From NCBI GenBank assembly GCA_035578155.1, contig JAPWDM010000005.1:18102877-18166876 (forward strand): DNA of 64,000 bases. The letters are read 5' to 3'. The notes beneath the pieces are model-generated. The model made no database searches and was not told where the DNA came from. It saw nothing but the letters and a program-made list of their open reading frames with translations. Source of the stretch: Brachynemurus nebulosus (lineage: Eukaryota; Arthropoda; Insecta; Neuroptera; Myrmeleontidae). The position numbers and the translations under genes were made by a program. Position 1 is the stretch's first letter. Each line of letters starts with the position of its first letter. Shown here piece after piece: positions 1-12,918 of this stretch.

Positions 1-221
1 TCAATACATTGCATAAGAACATAAGTTATTGCATCATTTAATTTTGTTACCGATGTATTTTTCAAAATTTTCATAATATTATAAAATTGAAATAAAATGT
101 TTCTACATGTAAATTAATGCTTTAGCTTGTAAATTAATGCTTTAGCTTGTTTATAGAAGCAACTTCTAAGGAAATCTCGAAAAGTTTTGAGCGTCTTGAG
201 TGATGTTTTTTCGATGAAACT

Positions 222-372
222 TTTTTTATGTGGTCCCGACCAACCGCATAAAAAAAGTTTTTTGTACATTTTGGATCGAACTTTACTTTTTATAGTTATT
301 TATGATGTTTTTGAATATATTTTTTTGTGCGATTTTTTTTATGCGGACCCATCCACCGCACAAAAAAAGGAT
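222..372 (+). repeat. Two short hairpins, ATGTGG/CCGCAT type
   Basis: TTTTTTTATGTGG-CCGCATAAAAAAA (222-259) and TTTTTTTTATGCGG-CCGCACAAAAAAA (334-368) are palindromic, about 110 bp apart. Just before, at 110-150, a 21-bp unit (TGTAAATTAATGCTTTAGCT) is duplicated. Confidence 0.6.
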
Positions 373-410
373 CAACTGTACGAAGAACTTCGAATATCGC
401 TATGAAAATT

Positions 411-576
411 TTGGGAGAATGTTCCTGAGACGTTTTGCTAATAGTTAGAAAAAAAAATCGATTTCCGTGAATTTGGTACTCCCTCATCCCATTTGGGAGA
501 ATGTTCCTGAGATGTTTTGCTAATATTTAGAAAAAAAATCGATTTCCGTGAATTTGGTAGGTACTCCCGCATCCCT
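411..576 (+). repeat. 82-bp tandem duplication
   Basis: TTGGGAGAATGTTCCTGAGA at 411 recurs at 493. The two copies stay alike through AAAAAATCGATTTCCGTGAA and differ by three point changes and a GTAG insertion. Confidence 0.9.
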
Positions 577-1390
577 TTTAAAAAAAAAACTGTCTATTTA
601 ACTGCTTCACACCTTACTAAATTGCACAGGCATAATATTTAAACATATAAATTAGAGTGAATTATAGATCTACGCCACATGTAACCACCTAAACAGTTAC
701 CAACGGATAAATGTCCTGTCGGTAAACTCTAACTCAATTCAAGTAAATAAATGAAATCGATACGCAGTTAAAAGTTCATTTCAACCGTAAATATATGGCT
801 CAGTGTTGAGTTTAGAGTCAATTCCGAGTTAGTTACTAGATATCATCTAAATGAAATGATAACTATACTTATGTATTACATATTGTATGTACCGGATGTT
901 CCAGATTTAGCTTTGTTAAATTTTGTCAAAGGTAGGTACAGAAGAGAGAAATACATACAGATATATTTGATTTGAGGCATTTTGTACGCAGGGTATGGTT
1001 TATTTAAAATTGGTGTTGTGTTTACAACAGTTGTAGTAACAGTTGTAAATGACATTGTTGTTTAACAGTGGGGTTATTAGTTCAAGGTGATATGGTTTAT
1101 TGTGGTGCATAGCATACATAGGGGTCGCTGTTTAGTTATGCCTACTGTAATCACTGATCGTAATGGAAATGTTTACATTTATGAACAAACGTGTGTGGTA
1201 TGTTTTTTTAACAAGATTTTTATGTTTTTTTAACAAGGAATTTATAATATGCTTTATAGCAGGGTTTGTAAGGCGAAAATTTTTGCTCAAATAATACATT
1301 TGGTAAGCAAAGAAAGAAATTTGATTTCCCTTAAAAATAACACTGACGAGAAAAAAAAAAGCTAATTAAAAATACTGCTCCAAAAAATCC
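577..1390. other. No gene recognised
   Basis: AT-rich sequence with a T/G-rich stretch at 990-1200. I see no coding frame, RNA gene or clear repeat structure. Confidence 0.5.
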
Positions 1391-1393
1391 TTA

Positions 1394-2067
1394 CGCTCCT
1401 TTCACATTGTATGGTTTTCGCCGTACGGGAAAAAACCGTACGACTTTTTGCCGTGATATTGTTGCTTTCACATTGCACGGTTTTTTGCCGTTGTAAACCG
1501 AATTTCTTCATTTGATTTGCAACACTATACAAGCAACAAGTGTGATTAAAGTTAATTCTATAAATCAGAGGAAATAGAAAGTAGGATTATTTATTATCAC
1601 ACAGTTTGAAGACCTGAAAAATGACAAAAATTAGTTTTTCAACTATTTTCGGATGTTTACAGACTCCTTTGCTTAATTTCTTGACGAACTTAACATCAAG
1701 ACACACAATTTCGAAATTACATACAATCTATTAAAATACTGGTTATCACATTCAACATTAGTTTCATCCATTCCACAAATAAAATTAATAATTAACATGA
1801 AATTCAACAAAATATTGTTAATGCCGTACGTTAAAAAACCGTGTAATGTGAAAGCATCAATTTAATTACATACACTACTGAGTTAAAAACGCCGTACGGC
1901 AACCGTCAAGTGCAGTGGCAAGAGACGGCTGCTACACGGCACGGCAACGGCATTTTGCCGTGACCGTATAATGTGAATGGTCCAATCCTCTTCTTCACTC
2001 CACTAAAAAAAATGTGACCCTACGGTTTTTTGCCGTACGGCAAAAACCGTATAATGTGAAAGGAGCG
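1394..2067. mobile_element. PIF/Harbinger-type MITE
   Basis: The left end CGCTCCTTTCACATT is mirrored by AATGTGAAAGGAGCG on the right. TTA flanks both ends (1391-1393 and 2068-2070), the 3-bp TWA target typical of PIF/Harbinger. Behind each end are GCCGTACGGC-rich palindromic segments. A second, inner pair of related ends (around 1461-1490 against 1821-1858 and 1949-1983) shows that the terminal module was duplicated within the element. No coding frame is present. Confidence 0.75.
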
Positions 2068-2070
2068 TTA

Positions 2071-3265
2071 GTATATAGGTGAAACGTCGTTCGAGGTGGC
2101 GGAATACCGTCCCACAGCGTTCCCGTTGAAATTAAGTCTTGCTTCAAACGTACGATTGTAAATAAACATTCGTTTTTGAATTCAGACATTAGTATTGGTA
2201 ATACAGTAGCCACTATGAAACTGTGCACTACCAAAGTGTTACAACCAATATTAGTACACGCAGAATGTTTGTTTTGTTATTGTCGTAGTACAGGTACATA
2301 GCAGTAAACTAGTTACTGGCGTCTACATATTTTTTTTTATCTCACTATCAAACTGTGATTTTAGTCCCGTGCTGTAACACTTTCATAGTGCCGACTGTAG
2401 TTGTGGTGATCGAGTGCAAATTAAAGATCAAGATTATAGTAATCTTGTCTCTTCATGATCTTGGTATAGTTCAATCTTGGTCACGAATTTAACTTTGATT
2501 TTGTTTAAGAATACTACAAAAGCAAAACTTAAAAATTTTTAAGCATTTTTTAAAAATTTCACTTCGTGTAGAGTGATTGTAGCCAGTAAGGCTCCCACGG
2601 AGCGACTCAAATAACACTTCAATTCAATTGTTTAGGCATAATTCTATTATTTTTTTTAAAGATTTTAAATATTTTTTCATTGAAATGTTCGTAATATTAT
2701 GGCTAAAAAATCTACTAAAGCCAGAAAACCCCCAAAAATATCAATTAATAAGCAATTTAAGAATAATTAAAAAATATCAATCACGTGGAAAGTTATTGGC
2801 CGGTAACATGGGTAACACACTTTCTGTGTCTTCATAATTTCTGTAAACGTTATAGATGAATAACATAACACATATAATCACAGGTTTGCTGCATAATAAC
2901 TAATGTATTATAGATCACATCGCATCGCTTCGTTACGTCCGGTAACTAGATAGATTTTTCCGGGTCCAATCGTGCATATGTATAACCGGACAGCAAATGT
3001 CCGGTCAAGTGAGAAATTGAAAAGAGTGTTTTTTGTTGCTCCTCAAGGATATGCGTAGGTAAAAAGTTGAAGGTTGATGTTTCAAGGTCACGGATAATTT
3101 TGAAGACGAATACAAGCAAAGTCTTCTCACCAAATGAAAATTGAAAAGTTGGCAAGCTTGGCTACAATGTTAATCCGCGTTATTACATGGATAAAACGTA
3201 AATATACCGCATATTTTCGCTATTATTTGCTCACATTTTGAAACTAGATATCAGTCAACGAGACT
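2071..3265. other. No gene recognised
   Basis: Only short chance frames. The paired phrases CAAAGTGTTACAACC (2233) and GCTGTAACACTTTCATAG (2371) hint at an old inverted repeat but are too short to call. Confidence 0.4.
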
Positions 3266-3268
3266 AAC

Positions 3269-4047
3269 AAGGGGACGGCACAGCCTCGGGGTCAGCGATT
3301 TAGCTGAAATTGTTTTTGCTGATAGAGTACACTTAATATGTTAGTATCCTAAAATAATAGCGCGCATTGTTCAGAAAAACATGCAAAAAAAAATTTAAAT
3401 ATTAATGCAGCTAGTGTACTTAATAAGCTTAAAAAAGATTGTTGAAGTAAGTCGGAGGTAGGGTTATTGCCTCACAATAGAATGGATTTACGTTCGAAAC
3501 CTACTCTGTTCAATACAACTTTTTCTGTATTAATTTTTTTTTTTTTATTTACAAAAATCTTATTTATTTATAAAACATTTTATTTAAAATATGTATTTGT
3601 AACAAATCTTTAAATACACAATCATTATATCGAAACTTTAGTTTTTTCAATACTTTTTATTTACCTACAATTTATTGATACCTACATTTTTCTTACAATT
3701 TTTCATAATGCAATCATATTTTTATTGGAAAACAACTCTTAATGTTTTATAAATAAAAAAAAAATTAATACAGAAAAAGTTTTTTGGACAGAGTCGGTTT
3801 CGAACGTAGGACCATTCTATTGTGTGGCAAGAAACCTACCTCCAATCTACTTCGCATCTTACGTACAACAATCTTTTTTAAGCTTATTAAGTACACTAAC
3901 TGCATTAAAATTTTTAAATATTCTTTTACAGGTTTTTCAGAATGGTGTGCGCTATTATTTTAGGATATTAACCTATTAAATGTACTCTATCGCCAAAAAA
4001 AAAAATTTCAGCTAAATCGCCGATTCCCAAGGCTGTGCCGCCCCCTG
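3269..4047. mobile_element. Foldback element with TAA flanks and B-box-like arms
   Basis: Two arms of roughly 320 bp are inverted copies of one another. The left end is CAAGGGGACGGCACAGCC and the right end is GGCTGTGCCGCCCCCTG. TAA borders both sides (3266-3268 and 4048-4050). Each arm holds CGTTCGAAACC or its complement, a pol III B-box-like motif (3491-3501; complement near 3795-3803), within sequence faintly like the 3' half of a tRNA. The T-rich centre (3530-3760) is the fold point. Confidence 0.7.
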
Positions 4048-4050
4048 TAA

Positions 4051-5506
4051 GAAAAATATTTTTCGGAATAATACCAGGAAACTTTTTTATAAACAGTTTT
4101 TATAATATATTTCGGACTTGGTTGATATTTAAAACCAATTCCAATAGCTATCTATCTTACCTGGTGACGATATCTATTTAAAACAACACTAATCTTTTCA
4201 ACCCCCTTGATCTGCGACATTTCTATCTCTCATACGAATATATGTATCTATAATGCTTTCTCTTCGTAGCCCACGACACTACTGTGTTGAAGATAAATAC
4301 AATAAGTAAAAAATCTTACTCGTATTCGTAAAATATATGCTCCAGTAGTGTCATATATCTTTTGGTGTAGTGAATTTAGAGCTAACAGAGATATTCACGG
4401 AGCCAAGTTGCATGGTATCAACTATAATTGAATTTACATAAGAGCCTTGCCGTTGATTCTCAATCTACTATCCCGGACTCGTTCAGTGTCGCGCATTTTG
4501 ATATGCCATTCGATTTGAGATTGTATTTACTTATTGGAGGTGTCTTCTTGATAATGTCTATGTGAATATACATAATATAGGTAGGTATAGATGTGTGATG
4601 AAGATATTCATGGTTCGCTGTACAAGACATTATTTATTTTATTTTTAATTTATTTTTAAAAGAGCACTGATAAGTTTTTGATAGAGATGTAATAAGGTTC
4701 ATATACAATATAGGACAAAGAAGGGAAAAAATCCAAAAGAAATTTTTAGTCGTTACGAAGATTGCAATGTTATAGTAGGATTTGAAAGTTTGAGTTCACA
4801 GTTAAAATTTTTTTATTCCAGTATAGTAAATTATATTGCCTCCAAGATTACAGAAGTAGCGAAAGTATGGTAATCACTTTTGAAATATGGAAATATTTTC
4901 ATTCCAAAATAAAAAAAAATGGTCGTGTGCATTTTACGTTTTAGATTTCTCTAAACAATTTTGGTTTCGTGTCCGTTTGTTGACCCGTCCGCCGGTTCCT
5001 TACGAATTTCATCACAATCGTAGTAATGGTAGTCACAGCACTACCGTAAAATCCCATTAAATTCCATTTCGCTCAAATTTTGAAAATATTTTCACATTAT
5101 AGACCGGGCGCCGACGTAAAAAAATCGTCGTCATCGAGTTTCGAGTTGAACTGATTATGTTGATTTGTTTCATATTTAGTACTTCTACGAAGTAATTGTC
5201 GGCCGCGGCACATCCTGTCGGGTAATACGTGAGAATCGAATTCCGGTGGCTTCCGGAACTGTACTATTACGTGATAGAGTTACAGTTTTTTTTCTTTTTA
5301 ATTTTGTAGAGCTCAATGAGTATAAATGAAATCAATTTGTCGGCCATATGATTTATTGTCAGATAACTGAGGCCGACCAAATTAATGGGGAAACTATGAG
5401 TTGACTATTACGTCATCGAGTTTCGGGCTATATTATACACCAAATTAAAGCTGAAAGTACGTAGATTCCTAATATTTTTGTCGGCCAGCTTGCAGCCTGG
5501 CAAAAG
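4051..5506. other. Intergenic; internal GTCGGCC-spaced repeat at 5120-5500
   Basis: CGTCATCGAGTTTCG occurs at 5129 and 5411. TTGTCGGCC occurs at 5197, 5337 and 5480, with its inverse GGCCGACCAA at 5372. This looks like an old element with repeated terminal modules; nothing coding. Confidence 0.4.
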
Positions 5507-5815
5507 TGATTGTACTATAGCTACAAGGTGATGAAAAAAAATATTGAAAAATTAAACAATTTTTTTTTTTTTGGGGGGGGGGTTATAATTTTTTTTTGAA
5601 GCTGATAATTTTTTCTGAGGTACACTATAGAGGTATCTAAAACATAAAAATTCCAGCCAAATCCGTCAAGCCACTAAAAAGTTATAAACTTTTTGTGATT
5701 TTCAAAAAATAATTTTTTAACCCCAAAGGGTGAGTTTTTAAGGGTTGAAACTCAGTAAATTGTAATCTTATATCGAAAGCAGTTAGCAGAAAAAAAACCA
5801 ACACAATTCGTGCGG
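5507..5815 (+). repeat. Dispersed repeat copy 1 (pair with 10508-10760)
   Basis: It shares an extended, diverged match with 10508-10760. The shared part runs from the phrase AGCTACAAGGTGATGAAAAA through a T-then-G homopolymer tract to GTTAGCAGAAAAAA. Family unknown; no coding capacity. Confidence 0.65.
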
Positions 5816-5851
5816 GGGCATTTCTACCCATGCTTATCCGCCAATAGCCTT

Positions 5852-6154
5852 TGAGTGAATATTATTTTCGGTTCCTAGGGACCTCAAAACAAATTTCTGC
5901 CATGGTGCCGGGTTTAAGTCGCGTCATGACAGTGGCTGTAATAGCTGAATTCCATTCTTGGACGACTTTCAAGTTTTCAAAAATTTTTGAATAAGTGGAA
6001 ATTTTGGCAAAAAACTAATATTTTTCAAGAACAAAACCAATGTTCCTGGCATCCGACGTGTCTGGCTGACAAACTCACCCAAGGGTTTGGGACTTCCAAT
6101 GTTTTCACCAAGTTTCGTAAAAATTGGATACTTCCTTCGAGAGTTATCGCGCGG

Positions 6155-6251
<97 letters not shown>

Positions 6252-6400
6252 TATACATATAAATTTTAGTGACTATTATTTTCGGTTTCTAGGGACCTCA
6301 AAACAAATTTCTGTCATAGTCCCGGGCTCAGGTCATGCCCCCCGCGTCATGACAGTGGCTGTAATCGCTGAATTCCATTCTGGAAATTTTATCATATATT
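5852..6400. repeat. Dispersed family R1, copies flanking a CA/TA microsatellite
   Basis: Two copies of a segment containing TTTTCGGTT, AGGGACCTCAAAACAAATTT and GACAGTGGCTGTAAT lie at 5852-5960 and 6268-6390. Between them are an R1 core (5976-6155) and an (AC)n-(AT)n microsatellite (6155-6262). The same family recurs at 6840-7362, 18226-18600, 50930-51310 and 56535-57060. No protein can be assigned; short frames here are repeat translations. Confidence 0.7.
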
Positions 6401-6839
6401 TATGTTAACTTTCAAAATAATCGCCTGTATATGTTAAATAATAGCTGAATTCCATTCTGGAAATTCGCTAAAATTTAAGACTTGTTTACATAAAAATCTT
6501 TGTTTACTTTAAAAATTTTCTCACGTAGACTGTATATGTATATACAACACACACAAACCGTACGCATAATGGTAGTACGGATAATGAAATGGTCTTGTAC
6601 CCTTATACATATATCACAATAAAATTATGTGATCGTGTCAAAAAGGATATCGTATGCATATAATATATGTTATATACAAAATATCCATATTGTGTGGAAT
6701 ATGTACTTAGTTAGAATGTGATTAAATTCACACTTTATACGATAAAATAATCACATTCTAAACAACAAGGTTTTTCTCGGAAACTAGTTGACATAGAAAA
6801 AAAGTTTAAAGACCTTTTTTATGTAATTTTTTCTTCTCT

Positions 6840-6900
6840 TTTAAATGGTGTAAAAAAATTTCGCAAAAATTTTTGAATAAGTGGAAATTTTGGCAATTTT

Positions 6901-6967
<67 letters not shown>

Positions 6968-6968
6968 G

Positions 6969-7031
<63 letters not shown>

Positions 7032-7362
7032 CCGCACGATAACTCTCGAACGAAATGTCCTAGGTTTACGAAATTTGGTGAGAAGGTTGGAAGTCGAAAA
7101 AACTTGGATGAGTTCTTCAGCCAGACACGTCGGATGCCAGGAACATGGTTTTTGTTCTTGCAAAAAATTAGTTTTTTGCCAAAATTTCCACTTATTCAAA
7201 AATTTTTGCGAAATTTTTTTACACCATTTAAAAGAGATATATAAATTTTAGTGAATATTATTTTCGGTTCCTAGGGACCTCAAAACAAATTTCTGCCATG
7301 GTCCCGAGTTCAGGTCGCGTCATGACAGTGGCTGTAATAGCTGAATTCCATTCTGGAAATTC
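6840..7362. repeat. R1 inverted pair around a long (AT)n tract
   Basis: The stretch at 6840-6903 (AATGGTGTAAAAAAATTTCG, then AATAAGTGGAAATTTTGG) is repeated in inverse orientation at 7177-7230. A 120-bp (AT)n tract (6904-7024) lies between them. The right part carries the R1 core (7025-7225) and the terminal R1 segment (7250-7362). The whole could fold as a long hairpin. Confidence 0.7.
6904..7024. repeat. (AT)n microsatellite
   Basis: About 120 bp of nearly pure TA dinucleotide, interrupted by two short imperfect units. Similar tracts occur at 6176-6262, 9893-9978 and 12683-12752. Confidence 0.9.
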
Positions 7363-7369
7363 GCTAAAA

Positions 7370-9888
7370 TGCTTCTTAATACATTCAGTAATATAACAAA
7401 AATTTTGTATCATTGTTACTACCTTTTTATTCATGTCGCGTTCATTTCTCAAATAATTATATTAACTAATGCTCGGCTGGAAATAATAATTACATCGAGC
7501 ATAGTTCAATTATTTTCAAAATTGGATTATAATAAAACCATATACAGATGAACAAAGGTTTCTTGGTACAACACATTGAAGTGTAGGTACTGTTTGTTCG
7601 ATGGAAAAGTTACCAAAGTTACTATTGTATGTAAATGTATGCATTTTACCTTTATCCGGGAATGGAGTTATATTGTTGATCATTTTGTGTTCGTTTGTTA
7701 AAATTAATTAAATTTCAGTTTGAACCATTCATTCATCATAATTCACGTGTCATGTCCATATGTCTATATTTGCCGATGGCGTCATCAGTCAGCCACTGTT
7801 ATCTATCAATATTCACAATAGCTGATTTGCGTCAAAATAATATTATAAAATATAATATTGTGGATTTTTTGAAATTGATTCTATAAATTTTAAATTGAGT
7901 CAATTCTTTTGTTTTTGTTAATTTTTGACAGTTGAAGTGTCGCTTCAAGCGTTTAATGTATTTATTAATTATTATTTAATGTTAAAACAGAGGCGAAGGG
8001 TAGGCGGGGTTAGTAGAGGAATTTTTCACTTAATCGGTTATTGCTCCTCAATCGTAAGTCCAAATTTTTTGCTATGCATACTGATGGGTAAGTAATTTGT
8101 TCGTTTTCGAAACTCCCCATAGTAACATATTTCTAACAATTTATATTTAAGAGATACAGCTGTTTAAGTGAAGGAAATCCGACATGCTCAACGTACTCCA
8201 TAGGTGGGGGAAGTTGAGCAAGGGTATTTGGTAAATTGAGCAGTTAGAAGATGTAGCCAAACCACGCCTTAGATATTTATCACACATAAAATAAAATGAC
8301 TATTTGACAGCCAATCGTTTATTTATAATATGCTTTAGTGACATAATAGTGAAACAAAAAGTAATTTTCTTTGGATATTAAATACAGAAAATAAAATTAA
8401 CAAAAAATCAACTTCAACTTAATATTTAAACTACAGTCTTAAACTTGATATTTGGAATATACGTAGCCTTGCTACTTAATATCAGCTTTAACATTTAAGT
8501 AATTAATCAAAAAGAATTTAAATTAAATGAAAAACATTAAGTAGATATTAAGAACTTCATCATCATTGTCACTGTTACAATTAATCCAAACGAAAGTTAT
8601 ATTGCTCAACTTACCCCATTCAGACAATTTGAAATAAAAGTGAGGTTATGAAAAAACTGTTTGAGTTAGAACCAAATCCTTTTTAGATATCAAAAATATA
8701 CTAAATTTATAAAAGTTTAACACTTATTTGATTTAACATAGATAATATTTGCCTCGTTTAGAAGAAATATTAACAAACAAAAGTTTTTTACTTTTTACTG
8801 GCAGTCGCGTAATGAGTTCCCCTCTCTTGCCCGCTTCTATCCGCCATTTAATGTATTAGCGTGCGATGTATAGTTTCTGAGATATTTCGATTGCCCAACT
8901 TACACCTATGCTCAACTAGCCCCCCTCTACTCTAACTATAATGGAGCGGGTGGAGTAGTCGCTTCTAGGCGCATGACAAAAAGAGTACTATAGAAAAAAT
9001 TATGAGCAGTGTTTTTGGAAAGTTCGTCCCAAAGATAGGATTAATTTTCATAAGATATTTATTTATTTCTTCTGAGATTTTAATTTTTTAACATTTTCAC
9101 GCCTTAATGATAATTAATTAATTACTATTTTTAATTATTCTACACAAATTACTCGGTCCTCACTTTTCATAATCTTTCGTATTCATTCTAATTAAAACGT
9201 CGGTGAAAATATCATCTTAATGATTTCTGTCATTTTTATTTCGCAATGGGAAAAAGAAAACTGGTTGAGCCATATAGGGTACCGGGGATGGGAAACTGAT
9301 TATTTATCATTGCCGAAAAAAAACAAGGATAATAATTTATAAAATTTAATAAGAAATTAAAAATGAAATTTTTCATACAAAGAATGGAAGAGGGAAAACT
9401 TTTTCGATCGAATACATTCATTTTCTTTACAACTTTTGTGTTTCTATGTACAGCATGTGAGCGAAAGTATTGCGCACAAGAAAAAATAATAAAATTTCAA
9501 CAAAAATGAATAGTAGGCGTCTATAAGTTACTATAGTTAAAAAAAAATATTCCCAGACACTTTTGTAGGTTTCCTTCTTTTTTGTCCTTGTCGTACACTT
9601 TTCAACACTACACCAGTGTCCTGAATCAGTGGTATTTATTTAGTTTTTTAAATATTTGACATAATAATATTTCATCTTCACAAAGTTAAAAAAATGATGC
9701 AATACTGTAAAGAAAAGTGAAGTATGTTATTTTCAATTAGAATAAACTATTTTCGTTTGATTTTAACTGATTTGAAAATTCCAAGCAGTATATATTGACA
9801 TTCACTGATTTTTGTTTTTCAAAATTATATTTTTAATAGTATTAAATATTTTGCAATGAATCCAGTCATTCAGTTATTTTATGTATAT

Positions 9889-9890
<2 letters not shown>
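7370..9890. other. Mostly unassigned; possible MITE at about 7992-8938
   Basis: GAAGGGTAGGCGGGGTTAGT near 7996 is weakly inverse to ACTAGCCCCCCTCTACTCTA near 8917. GTTGAGCA/TGCTCAAC motifs lie inside (8169, 8213, 8611, 8911). At 9450, ACAGCATGTGAGCGAAAGTA and GCGCACAAG resemble a solo Tc1/mariner end. No genes. Confidence 0.35.

Positions 9891-9892
<2 letters not shown>

Positions 9893-9978
<86 letters not shown>
9893..9978. repeat. (AT)n microsatellite
   Basis: Uninterrupted TA dinucleotide tract of about 86 bp, not associated with a recognised R1 copy. Confidence 0.9.
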
Positions 9979-9982
<4 letters not shown>

Positions 9983-10507
9983 AGAATTTACATAAAAATA
10001 TAAAATAGTGTTATTAACTTATTATTTATTATTATTTCGTAACCTAATGTTCAATTAGTATACCCTATGCACTATTTATTTGTTTGACTGGAATTAGAAA
10101 AAGACAATCATACGTTGACAAAGAAACTATCAAAATTGTTTGGGAATATTTTTTCAACTATATTTCCGTCCATTAGTAAATATACTTACAAATTGATCGT
10201 CAGCGGTTACTTAATTCCCTATTAAGGTAAGTAGTCGCTGATCAAGGAATTAAGGATTTGAGTTGACTATTTTCTTTTTTTTGAAAACCATGCAATCATA
10301 AAAATATTTTTGTAAACATTTTTATATGAACATATCCGAAATTCACAAACGATTTCCGATCGACTGAGTACCTACACGGAAGTCTATACCTATTTCTAAA
10401 AAAATATTTTCGGACATTTAATTTTTTTTTAAATTATAACGGACCCGGAAAAAATTTCTGAAAAAATTATATTTTGTACCAACAAGTAAGAAGCCTGCAG
10501 AATAATT

Positions 10508-10760
10508 TTGGCGATAGTATCATAGCTACAAGTTGATGAAAAAAAATATTAAAAAATTAACAATTTCTTTTTTTTGGTGGGGGGGGGGGGGTGTTATAAT
10601 ATTTTTTTTGTAGCTGAAAATTTTTCTGAGATGTACCATAATGGTATCTGAAAAATAAAAAAAATTCAGCCAAATCGGTCAAGCCATTCAAAAATCTTAG
10701 TAAATTTCAATCTTATATCGATAGAAGTTAGCAGAAAAAACCGACACAATTAGTGAACAT
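10508..10760 (+). repeat. Dispersed repeat copy 2
   Basis: Same orientation and order of motifs as 5507-5815, including the poly-T/poly-G block near 10568-10591 and the CAGCCAAATCGGTCAAGCCA segment, but shortened by a deletion after about 10700. Confidence 0.65.
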
Positions 10761-11883
10761 ATGTTTAATTCTGAAAAAATTGCAATAATACACAATTATA
10801 AATCAATGTGCACAATGTTTACTTACTATAAGCCGAGAGATTATTCCATGTTACGGTATGTTTGGTATCTTCGTTTACAATCTGTATCCATGCTTCTATT
10901 TAAACTGTGGAAAACTGACTATTTTCACAGCTGCTCCGAATTATTTTTTTCTACTGATTATAAATAGCTTTTGATAAATTTTTGTTTGTCAACTTTTTTT
11001 TGTGCTTTCTATGTTCGCGTTGGTTTTCGCGTTTGGTTGTTAGTTAATTCATATTATGTGCAAAGTATAAGCGGGAACTTTTTGACTTGCTTATAGGTGT
11101 TTGTGTGTGTTTATTTTGCAAAATTTTCTTTGTATTTTTAATTGCCTATGTTTGTCGAAAATAATTTTAATGAAGCTCATGTACGGCCCACGAATGTTTT
11201 TGTAAAAAGTATGTTAGAAAATAAAGTTTATTTTCTCGTTTTTCTTAAATACCTACATAATTTTGAAAAGAAAATTTTCGAAAACAAATATTTATTGTTG
11301 ATACATTTCATTTATGGTGTAAACAGTAAAAACTTTCTTGTTTGCTAAGCCTACAAAATAAAAATTTGAAATTTTTTTCGAATCTGAAAAGAAATTTGAA
11401 AAATTGAAACAAAGATTATCGACTGAAGAAAAATTTTTGATCCCTTATAATTTCATGAGATTCGTCCGCTTGTTCGTTACATTCTTATTAATTTCTACAT
11501 TTTTCGGCCTACGGACATGAAATTTTAAACTTTTGTTGTAGACAGCAATTAATATACAGCAAACCGAGAATCTTTCTTAGCTTCTTAAGGTATTGAAAAA
11601 TGTGCATGAAATTTTTTTTTGTGTGAATATACTAATTTTTATTCGTCGTGTGTACTGAAAATTAGCTTATTCTTAATTATAAAATTTCGAATACTGAATT
11701 TCAGGAATTTTTATTTGAAACGTTTTAGAGATTTTTGAAATCCTGGAATATTCTAGAAACGACTGAGCAAATTTCATCAAACCTGGCTAAGAACTATCCT
11801 GAAATTACCAACTTTTGAATGAAAAATACGCACTAGAATTGGTTATGCTGTTTTGGAGATAAATGATGACAGATCCCAAGCGC
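10761..11883. other. No gene recognised
   Basis: Frames of 68 codons at 10761 and 11142 have composition typical of AT-rich chance frames. No repeats were recognised. Confidence 0.4.
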
Positions 11884-12677
11884 ATATCGCGCGTACTCTT
11901 TCTCAACCTCGTATATAAAAAATTGCATGTTTTAGGACACACAAAAAACATTAGATATTGTATTTATACAAGGTGGTCCAGAATTATGTACCGTAATTGC
12001 TAGAGCTGGTAGTACGTTCAAAAATATGGTACCTGTTCATGTACACTTTTTTTCAAAACTCAATAATAAGGGAGATACAACTCTGTAAAGGGGTGAAACG
12101 AAAACCATTATTTCTTAAATATTTTCCAAACGCTTTTGAATAACGGATTGATATTTTAGGGGTACTTATTTTGCGTTAGAAGGATTAAATTTATGTCAAC
12201 ACTTATTCCACCACTCATGACTAAGGGGTGGTTTTGGGTGGTAGGTGTGAGTTATCACGTCTTTTCTTTTTTAACTTATAATTATTTAAACAAAATCCTT
12301 GATAATATAATTCCTCAGACAATTTCACGCAAAAAAGGTATACTTGTTACATTTCGATAAATATTACCGTTTTCGAGTAATTTAAAGTAGAAATATCTAT
12401 TTCCAAATTATCCCCTAATCATAAGTAATGGAATAATTGATACCATAAATTTAATTACTTTAATGTTCATACGCACTCCTAGATTATGAATCGAGTAATC
12501 AAAAGCGCCCAAAATTGTTTTTAAAAGAATAAGTTAGTTTCGTTCCACCCCTCTACATTTTACCCCTCTGTTTTATCTCCCTTATTATTGAGTTTTGAAA
12601 AAAAGTGTAGATGAAAAGGTACCATTATTTTTGGACATACTATCAGCTCCAGCAATTACGGTACATAATTCTGGACC

Positions 12678-12754
<77 letters not shown>

Positions 12755-12918
12755 TTATCTATATATCTTTTATATACGTAGGTAGCCTACATCAAAGGGT
12801 GTAATTAGCATAAATTTTAAGTTCATAATGATTAAAACACAGATCTAAATTCGTTTTTTTTTGTCTCCAAAAATTGGGACTTTTCAGATACGAGGTTGAG
12901 AAAGAGTACGCGCGATAT
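11884..12918. mobile_element. Outer inverted-repeat element (31-bp ends) with nested MITE
   Basis: The 31-bp segments 11884-11914 and 12888-12918 are perfect or near-perfect inverted copies, beginning ATATCGCGCGTACTCTTTCT. Part of the right flank (12805-12890) also matches a segment near 18147-18225. A second inverted-repeat element is nested inside (11971-12681). Confidence 0.6.
11971..12681. mobile_element. Nested TA-associated MITE, about 140-bp inverted ends
   Basis: The left arm reads AGGTGGTCCAGAATTATGTA onward and the right arm ends with its complement CTGGACCACCC. The similarity extends about 140 bp inward on each side (to about 12110 and from about 12535). TA-rich flanks suit a Tc1/mariner-type target, but exact duplication is masked by the (AT)n tract that begins at the right end (12683-12752). 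Confidence 0.65.

Noticed and set aside
5969..6408. Several overlapping frames rich in IYIYIY or HTHTHT
   Set aside because: They are translations of the CA/TA microsatellite and R1 repeat, with no independent coding evidence.
9450..9490. Complete Tc1/mariner element from the ACAGCATGTGAGCG end
   Set aside because: No inverted partner for GTATTGCGCAC was found downstream, so at most a solo end remains.
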